NCBI GenBank assembly: GCA_965153355.1
Contig: OZ231128.1
Location: forward strand, 4,960,001-5,024,000
Origin: Flaccisagitta enflata
Taxonomy: Eukaryota; Chaetognatha; Sagittoidea; Aphragmophora
Length of the DNA: 64,000 nt
Direction of reading: 5' to 3'
Each line of letters begins with the position of its first letter. Position 1 is the first letter of the stretch. A program made the translations under genes and the position numbers. The notes below the pieces were generated by a model. That model ran no database searches. It saw only the letters and a list, made by a program, of their open reading frames with translations, and was not told where the DNA came from. This document shows, in pieces, positions 44,728 through 56,535 of this stretch.

Positions 44728-44904
44728 CAGGAACCCCGCTCTAACGGATTTCAGGGGACCAACAATTTCCTTCTGTTATAGGCGGACTTCTGTTATTGCC
44801 AACAAAGAAAAAAAAAGAAATGAATTTGAAGGAACCATGATTTTGCATCTGTCATATAGGCGGAATTCCATTGGTGGCGGGTCCGTTAGAGCGGGGTTCA
44901 ACTG
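44728..44904. mobile_element. Pogo/Tigger-like MITE with TA duplication
   Basis: Ends CAGGAACCCCGCTCTAACGG and, inverted, CCGTTAGAGCGGGGTTCAAC + TG, flanked by TA on both sides. 177 bp. The CAGTTGAACCCCGC-type end is typical of mariner/pogo-derived MITEs. Confidence 0.87.
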
Positions 44905-45167
44905 TAATTATGTTTGCTCATTTTTTTCCCCCCAATTATGAATACGGTTTATTTTCTGCGGGCTTTTCTTGGTTGTCAGGTCGCAATTCCCGACATACCT
45001 GAAAAAGGCTGAATCTCAGTGTTGAAAACGGGTTTTAAGCAATCGGTGCAAAACATTTACAAAGACCGAGTATCAAATTGATCGTCATGGAAGTATTAGC
45101 CAAGGGATGTAAGTCACCATAATTAATATCGTGATCGCATTTTTCTATAAACCTGACGAGGAACTAT

Positions 45168-45418
45168 GGACGTGTTTCCAGTGAAGATGAAAAACGCGTT
45201 TGTTCCCGTTGAACGCGATCACAGCGTGAACACATATTTAAGAATTTCAACTATCCTACGAGGGAGTGAGGGAAGTGAGTGAGCGAGCCTGTGAACGGAG
45301 CAAGCAAGAGGAGCGCTGCGGAGAGTGAGGGTGGAGTGAGTGGTGTGAGCGAACAAACATAGCGAGCAACCGAGTGGCCCGTTAAAAAACGCGATTGTCT
45401 GTGACTAGAAACACGCCC
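45168..45418. mobile_element. PIF/Harbinger-like MITE, complete
   Basis: Ends GGACGTGTTTCCAGTGAAGA and TCTGTGACTAGAAACACGCC + C. TAT flanks both sides (45,165-45,167 and 45,419-45,421). Core GAGTGAGGGAAGTGAGTGAG. Confidence 0.87.
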
Positions 45419-45424
45419 TATCTA

Positions 45425-47577
45425 AAACCATTTATGAGCACTGAACAATGACACAGAAATCGTGATATATATTACCAGCTGGAGAGAGATAGAGGAAACA
45501 GTAAAATAGTCAAATGTTTTAAAGCGCTTTAATATCGTACGCAATTTTGTTTCAATGAAACACAGGTTTTGTCAGACATGCTAGATGAGAGGATTCATTG
45601 AGAAATGCTTTGATTTTATATTGTCATGTTTTTTTGTTTTCTGATAAATTTGAGTAAATCTATAAATTCTGTTGGCTTGGATAAAAAAAGTTGTGGTCTA
45701 ATGAAGTATGAAATGGATTATGATATTTTCAAAATGTTTAGGGTGAGTAAGATGAGTTTTAAAAATCTGTAATGACGTGGGCGACTGATATGTGCTGTAA
45801 ATGATTTATTCAGTTGCGCGAGATATTACAAGGACTCTGTTTGACCGATTGTCATATGTTCTGTATTCTGATACTGTAATAAATGATAAAGTTCAAAAGA
45901 AATATATCTTACGACAAGCGCATAAAAAATGGTTGACTTTAACTAAACACACGAGATAACCGTTGGTTATCCTGAATAATAAGACCCCAGTAAAAACGAA
46001 TTTCCCCCCCCCCCCAAAAAAAAACCAAACAAAAAAACTAGATACCGTTAATGCCCAGCCACATATCTTTACAATAACCCTAACCCAGCCCTATCTCTAA
46101 CTTTACCTTAGGCCTAAGCTAACTCAAACTCTTAACTTACCCTAATCTCTCCTTAACCCATCATCCTAACCTACCATCTTAGAAATAAGTATACCTACAC
46201 CTGAAAATAAGCATTACTATCTCTAGCATAAATATATTGCCAAAATAAGAATTTGTTATATTATCTATAAAGAATTCATTAAAAAATATTCAGATTATGC
46301 CAAATTTTTAGTGTTACGCCCATAGACCTTGACCACCACTTAATCATGGGTTTTCTATGAATTTTTCAGACAAAGTTTATGTGTGAATACATGATACCTC
46401 TCCCCTTCTTGAAAACAATTTCAGACTATTTCATAATCCTTCCTTCCTTCCTTCCTTGTGCTCTTATTTCTAACCCATAAGTGTTATGAGGGTTGAATTA
46501 AGCCAAGAAAATGAAAACAATTAGTCTCCAACAATGTACTGAGGTTAAAAAATAAGATGAAAAATACTCAAATCTGTTAAACAAGTGACCTCTTTATTTC
46601 AAGCATAAATTGACAGGAAACTAAATGAAATATTTTGACCATTTCTCAAAAGGGGTATCACTTTTGATTTGATTGCCATTTCTAAACAACTTGAGCTAGA
46701 AAAATGTGGTAAGTGGCATTTAGTCAGAAATTTGATGTAGTTTCAGAATGTCACTGATTTTCATATGATTTTTTCATTTTTAATAGAATTATTGCTTTAA
46801 ATGTTTGGCGATATATTTATGCTCTAGATAGTAACTTTGAAAGAGTGGTAAACTGTAATAAATCAAGTTACTGACCCTAGCTCCTTCAGATCTAGTATGT
46901 TTAAAAAACTCTTCAAAAAAAGAGCAATCTGGCTTTATTCCTTCAAGAGTAACTTTCATTCAAAGTTGATACTTTTTTTCATGTGTAGGTATACTTATGT
47001 CCAAGATGGTAACCAGGCGTATCAAAACTGGTACCACTTGGATAAAAAAAGACGCACCTACCGATTAGTGGATAAAACAGTTACAAAAAAGAATTTTAAC
47101 TATTTTCAAATAAGACATTTCTAAAGATTTTCAAAAAATCTTTCAATCTAGACCAATCCCAGGTCTGTATCTCAAACGGTTTAGAAGCTATAGAGCCCTG
47201 CAAAAAGAAGCACTAATTTGCTAAAATGCACTTTATATATAAGGATTGCAAACTGAAATGGGCAATGTTTTTATTCAAACTAATGCCATTTCTAAATGAA
47301 CCAAGATAGCAATACCAGATTGGTGCCAAATAAATGAACTTTCGAAGGGTATTCAAATGATCTTAGATTTTACTTAGTTTCCTTGAAAAATTATAGGCAA
47401 AATCAGTGATTCAAAAGTGCTTCTTTTTTTTTATCCGCGTGGTAAAAAAATACACGGTCGTTTAGTTCTGATGATTCTGTTGTCTTCAAATATTATTCAG
47501 GATAGCCAACTGATTTGTACCCGTAACGTACTCTTTTGAAAAAGAGACGTGAACATCTTCAGAACACAACGCGCGGC
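45425..47577. other. Large-intron sequence without recognised genes
   Basis: AT-rich. Includes a C-run/A-run at 46,005-46,023, a short (CCTT)n at 46,440-46,457 and vague internal similarities around 'CCATTTCTAAACNNNTTGAG'. No exon found on either strand. Confidence 0.5.
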
Positions 47578-47669
47578 TCATGGAACTATATTTCCAACAT
47601 TTTCACCATTGTCATCATTCATATATTTTTTTCTTTTTTTGGGTTCATCGTTTGTCTGATTTTGTTTAC

Positions 47670-47784
47670 CTGGTGATAGAAGCCAGACAGCAAGGCCAAC
47701 TAAGCCGCTGACCAGCAGAATGACCAGAAGAGCCAAAATGATTCCCTTCAAGTTGCGTGACTCCTGCTGCGTCCCCATCAGCTC
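47670..47784 (-). CDS. DPP-family transmembrane-anchor exon
   Basis: A 115-nt exon between CTCTTTATTTCAG and a GTAAAC donor. It reads ELMGTQQESRNLKG, then the hydrophobic span IILALLVILLVSGLVGLAVW and LLSP. The order (acidic/polar end, R-N-x-K-G, hydrophobic helix, LL.P) matches the cytoplasmic-to-membrane junction of DPP6/DPP10 closely, and DPP4 more loosely. It anchors a type II protein with the propeller outside. Exit phase 1 fits the exon at 38,527. The start exon(s) encoding the cytoplasmic tail should lie upstream (above 47,784) and were not identified. Confidence 0.9.
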
Positions 47785-47791
47785 CTGAAAT

Positions 47792-47793
<2 letters not shown>

Positions 47794-47858
<65 letters not shown>
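47794..47858. repeat. (GA)n between lectin-like and DPP exons
   Basis: On the minus strand a (CT)n run fills nearly all of the 87 bp separating the two exons and serves as the DPP acceptor's pyrimidine tract. Confidence 0.97.
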
Positions 47859-47862
<4 letters not shown>

Positions 47863-47871
47863 GATAAAAGC

Positions 47872-47996
47872 ATTGTTGATGATAGCAAGACGGGCGTCGT
47901 TGCCATCCTTTTCGCAAATATTCCTGACTTCCTGCCATGTACATTCTTGACTATGGAGACGGTAAAAATTGCCATCGTCGGCATGTTTGTATTTCT
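47872..47996 (-). CDS. C-type-lectin-like domain exon (first half)
   Basis: After TTTCATCCTCAG the frame reads KYKHADDGNFYRLHSQECTW, then QEVRNICEKDGNDARLAIIN + N. The arrangement Y.L...TW.E....C...GARLA.I is the opening of a C-type-lectin fold. The first Lys codon is split (A+AG) with the signal-peptide exon, phase 1, which supports the pair. The 3' boundary is unclear: no GT follows, and the coding similarity stops where (CT)n begins. A GC donor at 47,870-47,871 would leave phase 0. The second half of the domain (WIG, EPN, W.D..C motifs) was not found in the window. Confidence 0.65.
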
Positions 47997-48134
47997 CTGA
48001 GGATGAAATGAATTGTAGCATAGATATTTTTCAATCATTTCAATTTTGACATTTCTTATCATCATGAAATGACAAACTGATGAAATGATTAACTGTCTTA
48101 ATTATTATCTGTATCATATTCAGATGAATTCTAC

Positions 48135-48237
48135 TTGATGATTCATTATTTCCCCAGTTTGCGAGGATATCGTGCACTGAAATCGCCAACAATATCACCC
48201 AGAGAACCCAATGATACATATGCATCATCTGCATCAT
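48135..48237 (-). CDS. Signal-peptide exon of the lectin-like gene
   Basis: Starts ATG; 34 codons plus one base before a GTAGAA donor. MMQMMHMYHWVLWVILLAIS then VHDILANWGNNESS: a hydrophobic core with likely cleavage after ILA or nearby, so a secreted or type I protein. The intron to 47,996 is 138 bp and the phases match. It could be a small intact gene start or the remains of a lectin gene invaded by or fused with DPP. Confidence 0.6.
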
Positions 48238-48436
48238 CTGTTTTTTTTTAGTCCTTTTAGAATTACTCTTTTTTGACAGTGGAAGAAAACTTAAGTCATC
48301 AAAGTAAGGAATAACCTCAGATATAGTATCGTGCCGGTGAAGTGGTAATTAACTGGTATAAAGAATTTTTGGAAATTATCATACGAGAAACCATGGCAAC
48401 GAAGAATCGATTTTTTTGTTAACCACCTCTTGTCAC

Positions 48437-48633
48437 TTTTTAGTCGCGTGCTACGCGACTCTACACCCCGCTTTGTCCGTCGGTCGGTCGGTCGGTCGGT
48501 TGGTCCCCATTTTACTTTTTTTATGTTTTTGCGGTCTTTAGCCTCACTGCACTTGCTTAAGTGCTTTGGTAACTCAAATACTGCCCCTGCCCACCCGCAC
48601 GCGGTTAAGGTAGCCGTATATCCGGCCTTGTTT
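48437..48633 (-). mobile_element. HINE-like element, complete
   Basis: TTTTTAGTCGCGTGCTACGCG hairpin, CACCCCGCTTTGTCC, GTCGG repeats, CCTGCCCACCCGCACGCGGT and TATCCGGCCTTGTTT. Nearly the same as 51,366-51,551. Confidence 0.85.
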
Positions 48634-48742
48634 GCTTTTCAAATATGATTATCAGTCTTAGTATTAGTGGACGTTGCTCTTGGGACATTTTTATAAAAAA
48701 CAGTAATTATGGGTCTCGTACTCGAGACGGACGGACCAACCG

Positions 48743-48931
48743 ACGGCTACCCCAGTCGCGTGCTGGTGGGCAGGGGCATTGATAGAAAAGAACACCTTTG
48801 CATATGGGCAGGAGCAGTGAGCTCAAAAATCTCGAAAACGCCGAAACAGTGAAAATGGGACAGACCGACCGACCATCCAACCAACGGACCGACATAGCGG
48901 GGTGTAGAGTTGCGTAGCACGCGACTAAAAA
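48743..48931 (+). mobile_element. HINE-like element, 5' end eroded
   Basis: CGGCTACCCCAGTCGCGTGC, GGTGGGCAGGGGCA, GACCGACCGACC repeats, GGGGTGTAGAGTTGCGTAGC and ACGCGACTAAAAA. Confidence 0.8.
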
Positions 48932-49034
48932 TTCATATCAATCCTATTGCAGTGTGACATCATTGCAACCGAGAACCCAGAGCTTACATCTCATTTCTTA
49001 TCCAATAAATACCCACCCCTGAACTCTAATGAGG

Positions 49035-49247
49035 TTTTTAGTTGTGGACACGCAACTCTATAAGAGGCTTTGTCCGTCCGTCCGTCGGTCCGTCGGTCCC
49101 TCCGTCCCTGAACATGAGTCGAAAAGTGCGGAAACGAGTGTTTTAGATGCATTTTGTGTGTGACAGTGGGGGACTTGGGGTGTGGATAGGGGTTGGATGC
49201 CCCTGCCCACCCGTGCGCAACGATATTGTGACCCCGCGTCACTTGGT
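49035..49247 (-). mobile_element. HINE-like element, GTTGCG subfamily
   Basis: TTTTTAGTTGTGGACACGCAA, GTCCGTCCGTCGG repeats, TGCCCCTGCCCACCCGTGCG, CAACGATATTGTGACC and CGCGTCACTTGGTT. Confidence 0.8.
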
Positions 49248-49391
49248 TCTTTTCGCTACAATTTTGTATCAACTGTTGGATTGCGAGAACGCCATTCGTT
49301 TTGTTTTTCTTGCTTCTGCGGGTGTCACTTTGATCATCCCACACTTTTGAAGACAGAGAAAATCGATTTACTAGAGTGAAAACGGATACTC

Positions 49392-49539
49392 TTTTTAGAC
49401 GCGACTCAACACTTTGTCGTGTCGGTCAGTATGTCTGTCGGTCCGTCCGTCTGTCACATTTCTGAATTGCGAGCGCTTTTTGTATTACTGCCCCTGCCCG
49501 ACCGTCCGCGACTGTCTTGCCGTGTATCCGACCTTGTTT
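49392..49539 (-). mobile_element. HINE-like element, GTCGCGGA subfamily
   Basis: TTTTTAGACGCGACTCAACA, GTCGTGTCGGTCAG, CCGTCCGCGACTGTCTTGCC and TATCCGACCTTGTTT. Confidence 0.75.
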
Positions 49540-49960
49540 GCAACTTGAGCCTGTTTAGAATTAGCCTGACAATTTTCTTTGCGCGGTCGATTTGCAGCGA
49601 CGTTTAGAAATGGTCGTCGGGGAATATCAGCTGACGGCCTCGTTGTCGGACACCAATTGTAGTCGGACTTGAATTAATAAACAACAAAAGTAAAACAAGA
49701 ATTGAAATTAAGGATACAAGTTGCTCCGTTAAAACAAGGTATACACAGTTAAAGCAATTTGCCAAAATGATGTAAAGGATGTAGCGATAATGATGTAACG
49801 ATAATGATGCAGAGGATGAAGGTATACAAACTAGTGAAAAGCAATACGAAGGAGAACAGAAAAGAGGCAAAACCTAGCACAAAAAACGATAAAAATGCCA
49901 GTCATTTGGTTCATCCTATTCATATATTTCCACCTGTATTCATATCTTTTTCCATCGAAT

Positions 49961-50247
49961 AACAAGGCCAAGTAGGCCAACGATGCGTCCTCTTTGAATG
50001 AATGTTTTTTATGAATGAATGTTTTTTTATGAATGAATGTCATTTATGAATGAGTAAATGATTTATTGAATGAATTAGAAGTTGTATGCTTCTTTTATTG
50101 GGTCAGGACCACTTTTCTGTTGAAAAAATGCATGAATTCGATGTTTTAAATGAATGCGTTACCGACCAACCAACCAACCAACCAACCAACCAACCGACCG
50201 ACCGACGGACAGAGCCTATTATAGAGATGCGAGGACGCATCTAAAAA
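49961..50247 (+). mobile_element. HINE-like element, GATGCGTCC subfamily
   Basis: AACAAGGCCAAGTAGGCCAA, CGATGCGTCCTCTTTG, a GAATGAATGTTTTT repeat, (CCAA)n(CCGA)n and the end ATAGAGATGCGAGGACGCAT + CTAAAAAA. The 5' word GATGCGTCCTC is the exact complement of the 3' arm GAGGACGCATC over 11 bases. Confidence 0.8.
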
Positions 50248-50339
50248 ACCCTCTATAAGAGGCACAAAAATGCCCCCTGTCCTTTCAAACACTCAAACGC
50301 ACTTTCCGGTTCCACCTGGGCTTGAACCCACTTAGCCAT

Positions 50340-50970
50340 CAATACTGTTTTTAAGCCCGCTTAGGGAGTAAAAAGAATTTCTTTCCTTTTGGCTCGCTTT
50401 TTGAGGCTTTTTGGTCGGACATTTGGGAAGCAAAGGATGATGGAAGATGGCAGAAATCTAAGGTAATTCTCCTAAAAGCCCGCTCAACATCGACGAACGC
50501 GACCATTTTTGGGCAGTGGTCACAAAGGGGCCGATGACCTATGCTTTCACACATGGGGAAATTTCTCCTTCTCCTTCTCCTTTGTCTACCTCCAGGCATG
50601 GAGACCCAAATTACCCCCAAATTCCTCCAAAGTCCACCAATTTTTTTTCTAAATTCTGCCAGATTCTGCCAAATTCTGCAATATTCTGCCAACTTCTGCC
50701 ATAATCTGCCAAATTCTGCTATTTTTTGCCAATTTCTGCTGAAATTCAAGAGCAAAATCCAGCCCTGAGGCTTAAACCCCAGCGCAAAGACCCAAAATTC
50801 CAATCCTAACACCTAAATCTCAGCCCGAAGGCCCATATCTCATTCACTAGAAGGAGAAGGAGAACGAGAAATTTCCTCATGCGTTAAAGCATAGGTCATT
50901 GGCTCCTTCGAGGTCACTGCCCTGCTCCCTCCTTTAATCACAACCTACTCAGGCAGGGCACGGGTACCGC
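50340..50970. repeat. Degenerate interspersed family with CAAATTCTGCC units
   Basis: Shares GGCCGATGACCTATGCTTTC, ACACATGGGGAAATTTCTCC and GGGTACCGCTGACCATCTAA with 41.3, 43.5 and 53.7 kb. A minisatellite of TTCTGCCAAATTCTGCCA type lies at 50,650-50,745. Confidence 0.7.
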
Positions 50971-51365
50971 TGACCATCTAACCCTTTTGCGACTATTTGT
51001 ACTAATGCTTGTCAGGAAAAAAAGGTTGGTAAGCGGAGAAAAAAGCCAGGTTGAAAAACATCTGCGATTGCGTGTGACCAAGTGCGTGCGTGCACATGTA
51101 CATGAGCACATATTTGCACGAAAACTGGAACATGACAGTGAAGTTTCCTACACTCTGGTAGAGAGAGAGAGAGAGCAATTGCTGCTTTCTTTCCAGGGGA
51201 AGATTTCAAGTTTGCAAACTAGATAAAGTGTTGAAAAAGAAATAAAACAAATATAAAGAAAAATAAATTTACAAAATCCACAACAGCGAGAAAATTTTAC
51301 GAAAACTAATCGCACATGGCAGGTTTTACAAAAAGTTAATATTTTCCGAAGGAGATTCAGTTTTT
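50971..51365. other. No confident feature
   Basis: A 79-codon plus-strand frame (50,987-51,226) includes a short GA run and has no recognisable motif. Confidence 0.4.
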
Positions 51366-51551
51366 CTTTAGTCGCGTGCTACGCGACTTTACACCCCGCT
51401 TTGTCCGTCGGTCGGTCGGTCGGTCCCCATTTTACTTTTTTATGTTTTTGCGGTCTTTAGCCTCACTGCACTTGCCTAAGTGCTTTAGTAACTCAAATAC
51501 TGCCCCTGCCCACCCGCACGCGACTAAGGTAGCCGTGTATCCGGCCTTGTT
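51366..51551 (-). mobile_element. HINE-like element, GTCGCGTGC subfamily
   Basis: TTTAGTCGCGTGCTACGCGA, TTTACACCCCGCTTTGTCCG, GTCGG repeats, CCCACCCGCACGCGACTAAG and GTATCCGGCCTTGTT. Confidence 0.83.
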
Positions 51552-51708
51552 CTTCAGTCGCGTGCAGATGACTCTATAATCAATGACTCGCTTTGTTGGT
51601 TGACTATTTGGTCGGTGACACTTAGTATTTTCGGCGTTTACGTAGGGGCTGTTCTGACTCCTGCCTGATTTGAGCCTTTAGAAAATGGGAATAACACAAA
51701 CTGCAAAC

Positions 51709-51843
51709 AAACAAACAAACAATCAAACAAACAAACAAACAAACAAACAAACAAACATACAAACAAACAAACAAACAAACAAACAAACAAACAAACAAAC
51801 AAACAAACAAACAAACAAACAAACAAACAAACAAACAAACAAA
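51709..51843. repeat. (CAAA)n microsatellite
   Basis: Over 30 CAAA units with two point variants. Confidence 0.97.
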
Positions 51844-52188
51844 CGTTGTCTTCGTGAAAAGATCACCATTTAGGGGATGCGGTAAGAAAACCATGAGGCA
51901 TCTTGTTTTGGTGACCCTTTTAGATGTCAAAGCCTTTGGCATTGTCACTGCCTCAGGCCGCGTTTAGGTGAGAATGAGAATGTTTGGGTTTTCTGAAATT
52001 GCCTAGGGTCACACTCTAATTTACTGGAAATGGAAGGGGGAGGGGGGGGGATTCTGACATGCAAATTTGGGCTTTTCGAAGTTGTTGTTAAACTGAAGAA
52101 CTTCACAACCAGAAACCAAAAACCACCTCCCACGTAGCCTCGAGGGCAAACGAAGGCTGTGACGCGTGAAAATTGGAACCATGAAAAG

Positions 52189-52662
<474 letters not shown>

Positions 52663-52740
52663 GGGACACTTTTCGCAAGTGAGTGATTAAGCGTGCCTCC
52701 ATCCCACACCTAACCGGATCTCCGATGCTATTCTTATCTG

Positions 52741-52795
52741 TCTCTTTAAGAGGCAAAGCACCTCCATAAGACTGATGGACATAGTCGCGTTATCT
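52741..52795 (-). mobile_element. HINE-like fragment (GGCAAAGCACC type)
   Basis: TTTAAGAGGCAAAGCACCTC then CATAAGACTGATGG resembles the hairpin end of the copy at 22,081. The rest is missing. Confidence 0.5.
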
Positions 52796-52851
52796 TTCCA
52801 TGCTCTGATCCAAATCTGAAATCTTACACAGTCACAGTTAGGACCTCTTTC

Positions 52852-53118
52852 TACACGTGACATTCGAGTTTTAAACGGGCCACTCAGTCGCTCGCTACGT
52901 TCGTTCGCTCGCACCGCTCATTCCGCTCACTCCACTCACTCGCTCCGCAGTACTTCGCTTCACTACACTGAGTACACTCGCTTTGTTCGCTTGGTTTGCA
53001 GACTTGCTCACTTTGCTCCCTTTCTCGTGGGACAGTTGAGATTTATGAACATGTGTTCACGCTGAAAACGCGATCAACGGGTACAATGGCGTTTGTTGTC
53101 CTGACTGGAAACACGCCC
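52852..53118. mobile_element. PIF/Harbinger-like MITE, left end eroded
   Basis: AAACGGGCCACTCAGTCGCT, CGCTACGTTCGTTCGCTCGC and the right end GTCCTGACTGGAAACACGCCC. The left inverted end is degraded. Confidence 0.72.
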
Positions 53119-53640
53119 TCAGTGTTCCTTATCGCGTCTTGTGCGTTTCTCGATTCAGCACAGTGATACGTATAATGATAGTCACTATTGCTGGTTATCA
53201 TGACGTATTTGTGGTCAAAGAAGGCCACCTTCCATGCTTGTGCATGCATATGAATTGTTCAATTGGACTACCGAGTCAGTTAGGATCAGCAGGAAATTTC
53301 CATATATCAGTTAGCTAATTAGACGCGCAGTGTTGCAAAAACAGCGAAATCTTCAAAGAAGTAAATTTTTCTGGCCAGAGAACGGTATGAATAAAAACCG
53401 TTCTATGGTCAGAACCGGTTTGTTTACAAACCGTTTTGGGTTGCCGAACCAGAAATTCTCTAATGCAAATGTAAGATCATCGGAGTCAAATTTCCTGGAA
53501 TTCTAAACTAAAGCCACATATTGATTGGGGGAGGCAATGACATACCTTATAAAGGTGCAATGATGCAAAGTACAAACATGGGCACGCACTCTATACATTT
53601 TGGTTTTTCCAGAGAAGTTAAGATTTAAGAGTCAATAGTC
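53119..53640. other. No confident feature
   Basis: A minus-strand frame near 53,240-53,120 looks protein-like for about 40 codons, but no motif or splice context supports it. Confidence 0.4.
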
Positions 53641-54112
53641 CAAAAGCGTTAGATGGTTAGCGATACCCGGCCCTGCCTAAGTAGGTCGTGATTGAAGTGG
53701 AGGGAAAGAGCAGGGCAGCGGCCTAAAAGAGGCCGATGACCTATGCTTTCACACATGGGGAAATTTCTCCTTCTTCTGGGATTGGCTCCTTAAGACAGTG
53801 ACTTCGGCCTTGAGGCTGGGATTTGGGCCTGTAAGATGGAATTTGGGCGTCTAGGCTGGGATATGTGCCATGAGGCTGGAATCTAAGTCCCAAGGCCCGG
53901 GGGGGGGGGGCATAGGAGGAGAAGGAGAAGAAGATACTTCCCCATGTGTGAAAGCATAGGTCATCGGTCCCTTTGGAACCGCTGCCCAAAAACTGGATCA
54001 AGTAGGCCAATAAGTGCGCCGTGTGGGTGGTCGTGCGGATGTGAGACTAACAGACCAACCGCCCAAAGGGCGGATATAACTTCTTATAGTTATAGACGTG
54101 CTTTGGCGCACA
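53640..54112. repeat. Degenerate interspersed family plus a HINE-like copy
   Basis: GGCCGATGACCTATGCTTTC (53,730) and its inverted form (53,947-53,966) bound GGCTGGGATTTGGGCC-type repeats. From 53,998 a HINE-like element follows (AAGTAGGCCAATAAGTGCGC...GACGTGCTTTGGCGCAC). Its 5' word GTGCGCC is the complement of the 3' arm GGCGCAC. Confidence 0.65.
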
Positions 54113-55771
54113 AAGAAATGCTGGTACAGTTGAGATTCACAAGAGCGCACGCCAAAGAACAAAATTATGCCTTGTAGTGAGGCTGCCTTATTGTCAATAT
54201 ACAAATAACTACAAAAATCTTTTAAGGGACTGCAAGCCGTATGCTATACAGGCGGACATGCCTAGCAAAGACTTCTTTAGTTAACAAGAAGGTCAAAGGT
54301 CATAAAACGTTTTCATGGAGAGTTGAAGGTCAAAGGTTAAAACCTGGAGAGTTGAAGGTCAAATATTATGAAGATTGACTAAAAAAAAGTTAAACGACGA
54401 CTCATGGCTCAGAAGAAAGCTTTTGCTCTGGGAATAAACTTAAAATGTTGAGACACTCTTGCATAGACACCATATCTGTTGATTATTTTTTTTCTTTTTA
54501 CACAATACCTAACGGCTAACACAATTCATTATGCTACTTATCAGTGGGCGCCATGCTGATGGTAGAAATCTTTTCTATAACGAAATCATTTCTATAAAGG
54601 AATCTTTTCTATCTAGAAAAGAATTCTATAGCCGAATCTTTTCTTATCATGAATCTCTCAGCTACAGGAGATAAAATGACGTATATGATGATTCGCTATG
54701 GCAGTTGGGCTATTGCTTATAATGACTCATTTGGTTGGTGTGTCTCTATTGACAACAATCGCGGTTAATCCCAGGCGTCGCCTTAAGATTGTGAACACAT
54801 TTTCAATTATTCATTAATATCATTCATCTTATGATTACGATTGAACAGACAAAATTGTTATTAAGCAAACAGGGAGTCAACAGGCGGAATCAGAAGTTAA
54901 CAGACAGAATCGGGAGTTAACAGAAGGAAACAGGAGTTAACAGACAGTCAGGAGTCAACAGACGAAATCGCGAGTAATCAGCCAGAATCAGGGACGGCGA
55001 GAGAAACGGCGGGCCCCCCCTCTAGCCTCTTTGACCGGGCCCCCCCCTACCCCCCCCCTAGCACACCCCCCCTAGCAACCCCCCCCCCATCCCTACAAAA
55101 GTGAAGTTTATCTTTTAGTTTTGGGTTATCAGATTAGAAATTTTTAGTTGCATGCTGTGCGACTCTTACAAAAAAATACAGCTCTCATTTAAAGATACAC
55201 TCAATTATTTAAAAAGGATCATGATAACTTCACTTTGAAATTATTTGTCACCTTTACAAGGGCCCAAATTTAACTGAAATATAGGTTCAATTGAAAGTAA
55301 CATGTACTATATCTTTGAAAAGGTTGGTATTTGGGACTTTATCAATATGTTGATTTGATCTCAATAAGGCCCCCACTTGACTTCTTAATTCCAAACATGA
55401 TCTAATCTGATTTTTTTTCTTTCTTTTTTCTTTTATATTTCCCCTCTTTTTTCTTTTTTTTCCCTTTTTTTCCCTTTTTTTTTTTTTTTTTTTCTTTATT
55501 TTTTTCTCTTTTTTCTTTTTTTTTCTTTTTCTTTCTTTCTTCTTTTTCCCCTGCCTCAGGGGCCCTCCCGGGCCCCCCTAGGGCCCGGGCCCCCCTTCTC
55601 AGAGGGGGTTGGACCCCCCTCTCGCCGGCCCTGGCCAGAATCGCGAGTCAACAGACGGAATTGTGAATCATCGGACAGATTTGCGAGTCAACAGACAGAA
55701 TCGCGAGTCAACAGACAAAATTGTGGGTCAACAGACAGAATCCCAAGTCAACATACGGAATCTCGAGTCTA

Positions 55772-56535
55772 CCCTGTCTTCAAAAGCAACTGTAACCGGC
55801 AAAAGATGTATTGAGCGATAACCTTTCCTTTTACAAAATTCAGATTTTTTCTATCTTAAAGCATATCAACTGCGGTTTCTTCCTGCAAAATTTCAGCTCT
55901 TTTTATCCAGTGGTTTAGCTTCTGCACCATTTTAAAGTAAAACACCATTTGTGGCCATACAGCTTTCCATTTTAGACATAAATGGGGGTGTTTGACTTCA
56001 AACCTATATGAATTTTAAACGCTTTGAGCTAAAATTCTGGGATTGGTCTCAAATTGAAGATTTTTTGAAGGAGACAATAACAGGTTTTAGAAAAATCCAC
56101 ATTATGATGTATTTGTTAAGTTTTTATTGAGTTTTTCCCCGATTCTTCATATTCCAATAACATTTTACGTGAAAACTTCATCTTTTTTATTACAATATCT
56201 TATGATTACGCACAATATGAAAGAAAATCATATTGGTAATAAAGATAGTTTAGTATGGGATCAATACAGATACTCAAATCAACATTTTTTTGCTATTTGC
56301 ACCAGGTTGAATAATTGAACCCTTTTATTCTATATAAAAAATGCAATATTTGGAGGAAATTTGAATATTTTTCAAAATGATGTAGAAGCTAAACCACTTG
56401 ATAAAAAGTGCTGAAATTTTGCATGAAGAAACCGCAATTGATATGCTTTAAGATAAAAAAAAATGTAATTTTGTAATGGGAAAAGTTATCGCATAATACA
56501 TCTTTTGCTGGTTACAGTTGCTTTTGAAGACAGGG
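55772..56535. mobile_element. TA-flanked foldback MITE inside the 20-bp satellite
   Basis: CCCTGTCTTCAAAAGCAACT and, inverted, AGTTGCTTTTGAAGACAGGG bound arms of about 165 bp. TA flanks both sides (55,770-55,771 and 56,536-56,537), within the satellite word GAGTCTACAGACGG. Confidence 0.88.

Noticed and set aside
49605-50043. Minus-strand frames of 70-88 codons
   Set aside because: They overlap the HINE-like element and lack motifs or splice context.
53043-53249. Minus-strand frame of 68 codons
   Set aside because: Its 3' part is the PIF-like MITE; the remaining about 40 codons show no family resemblance.
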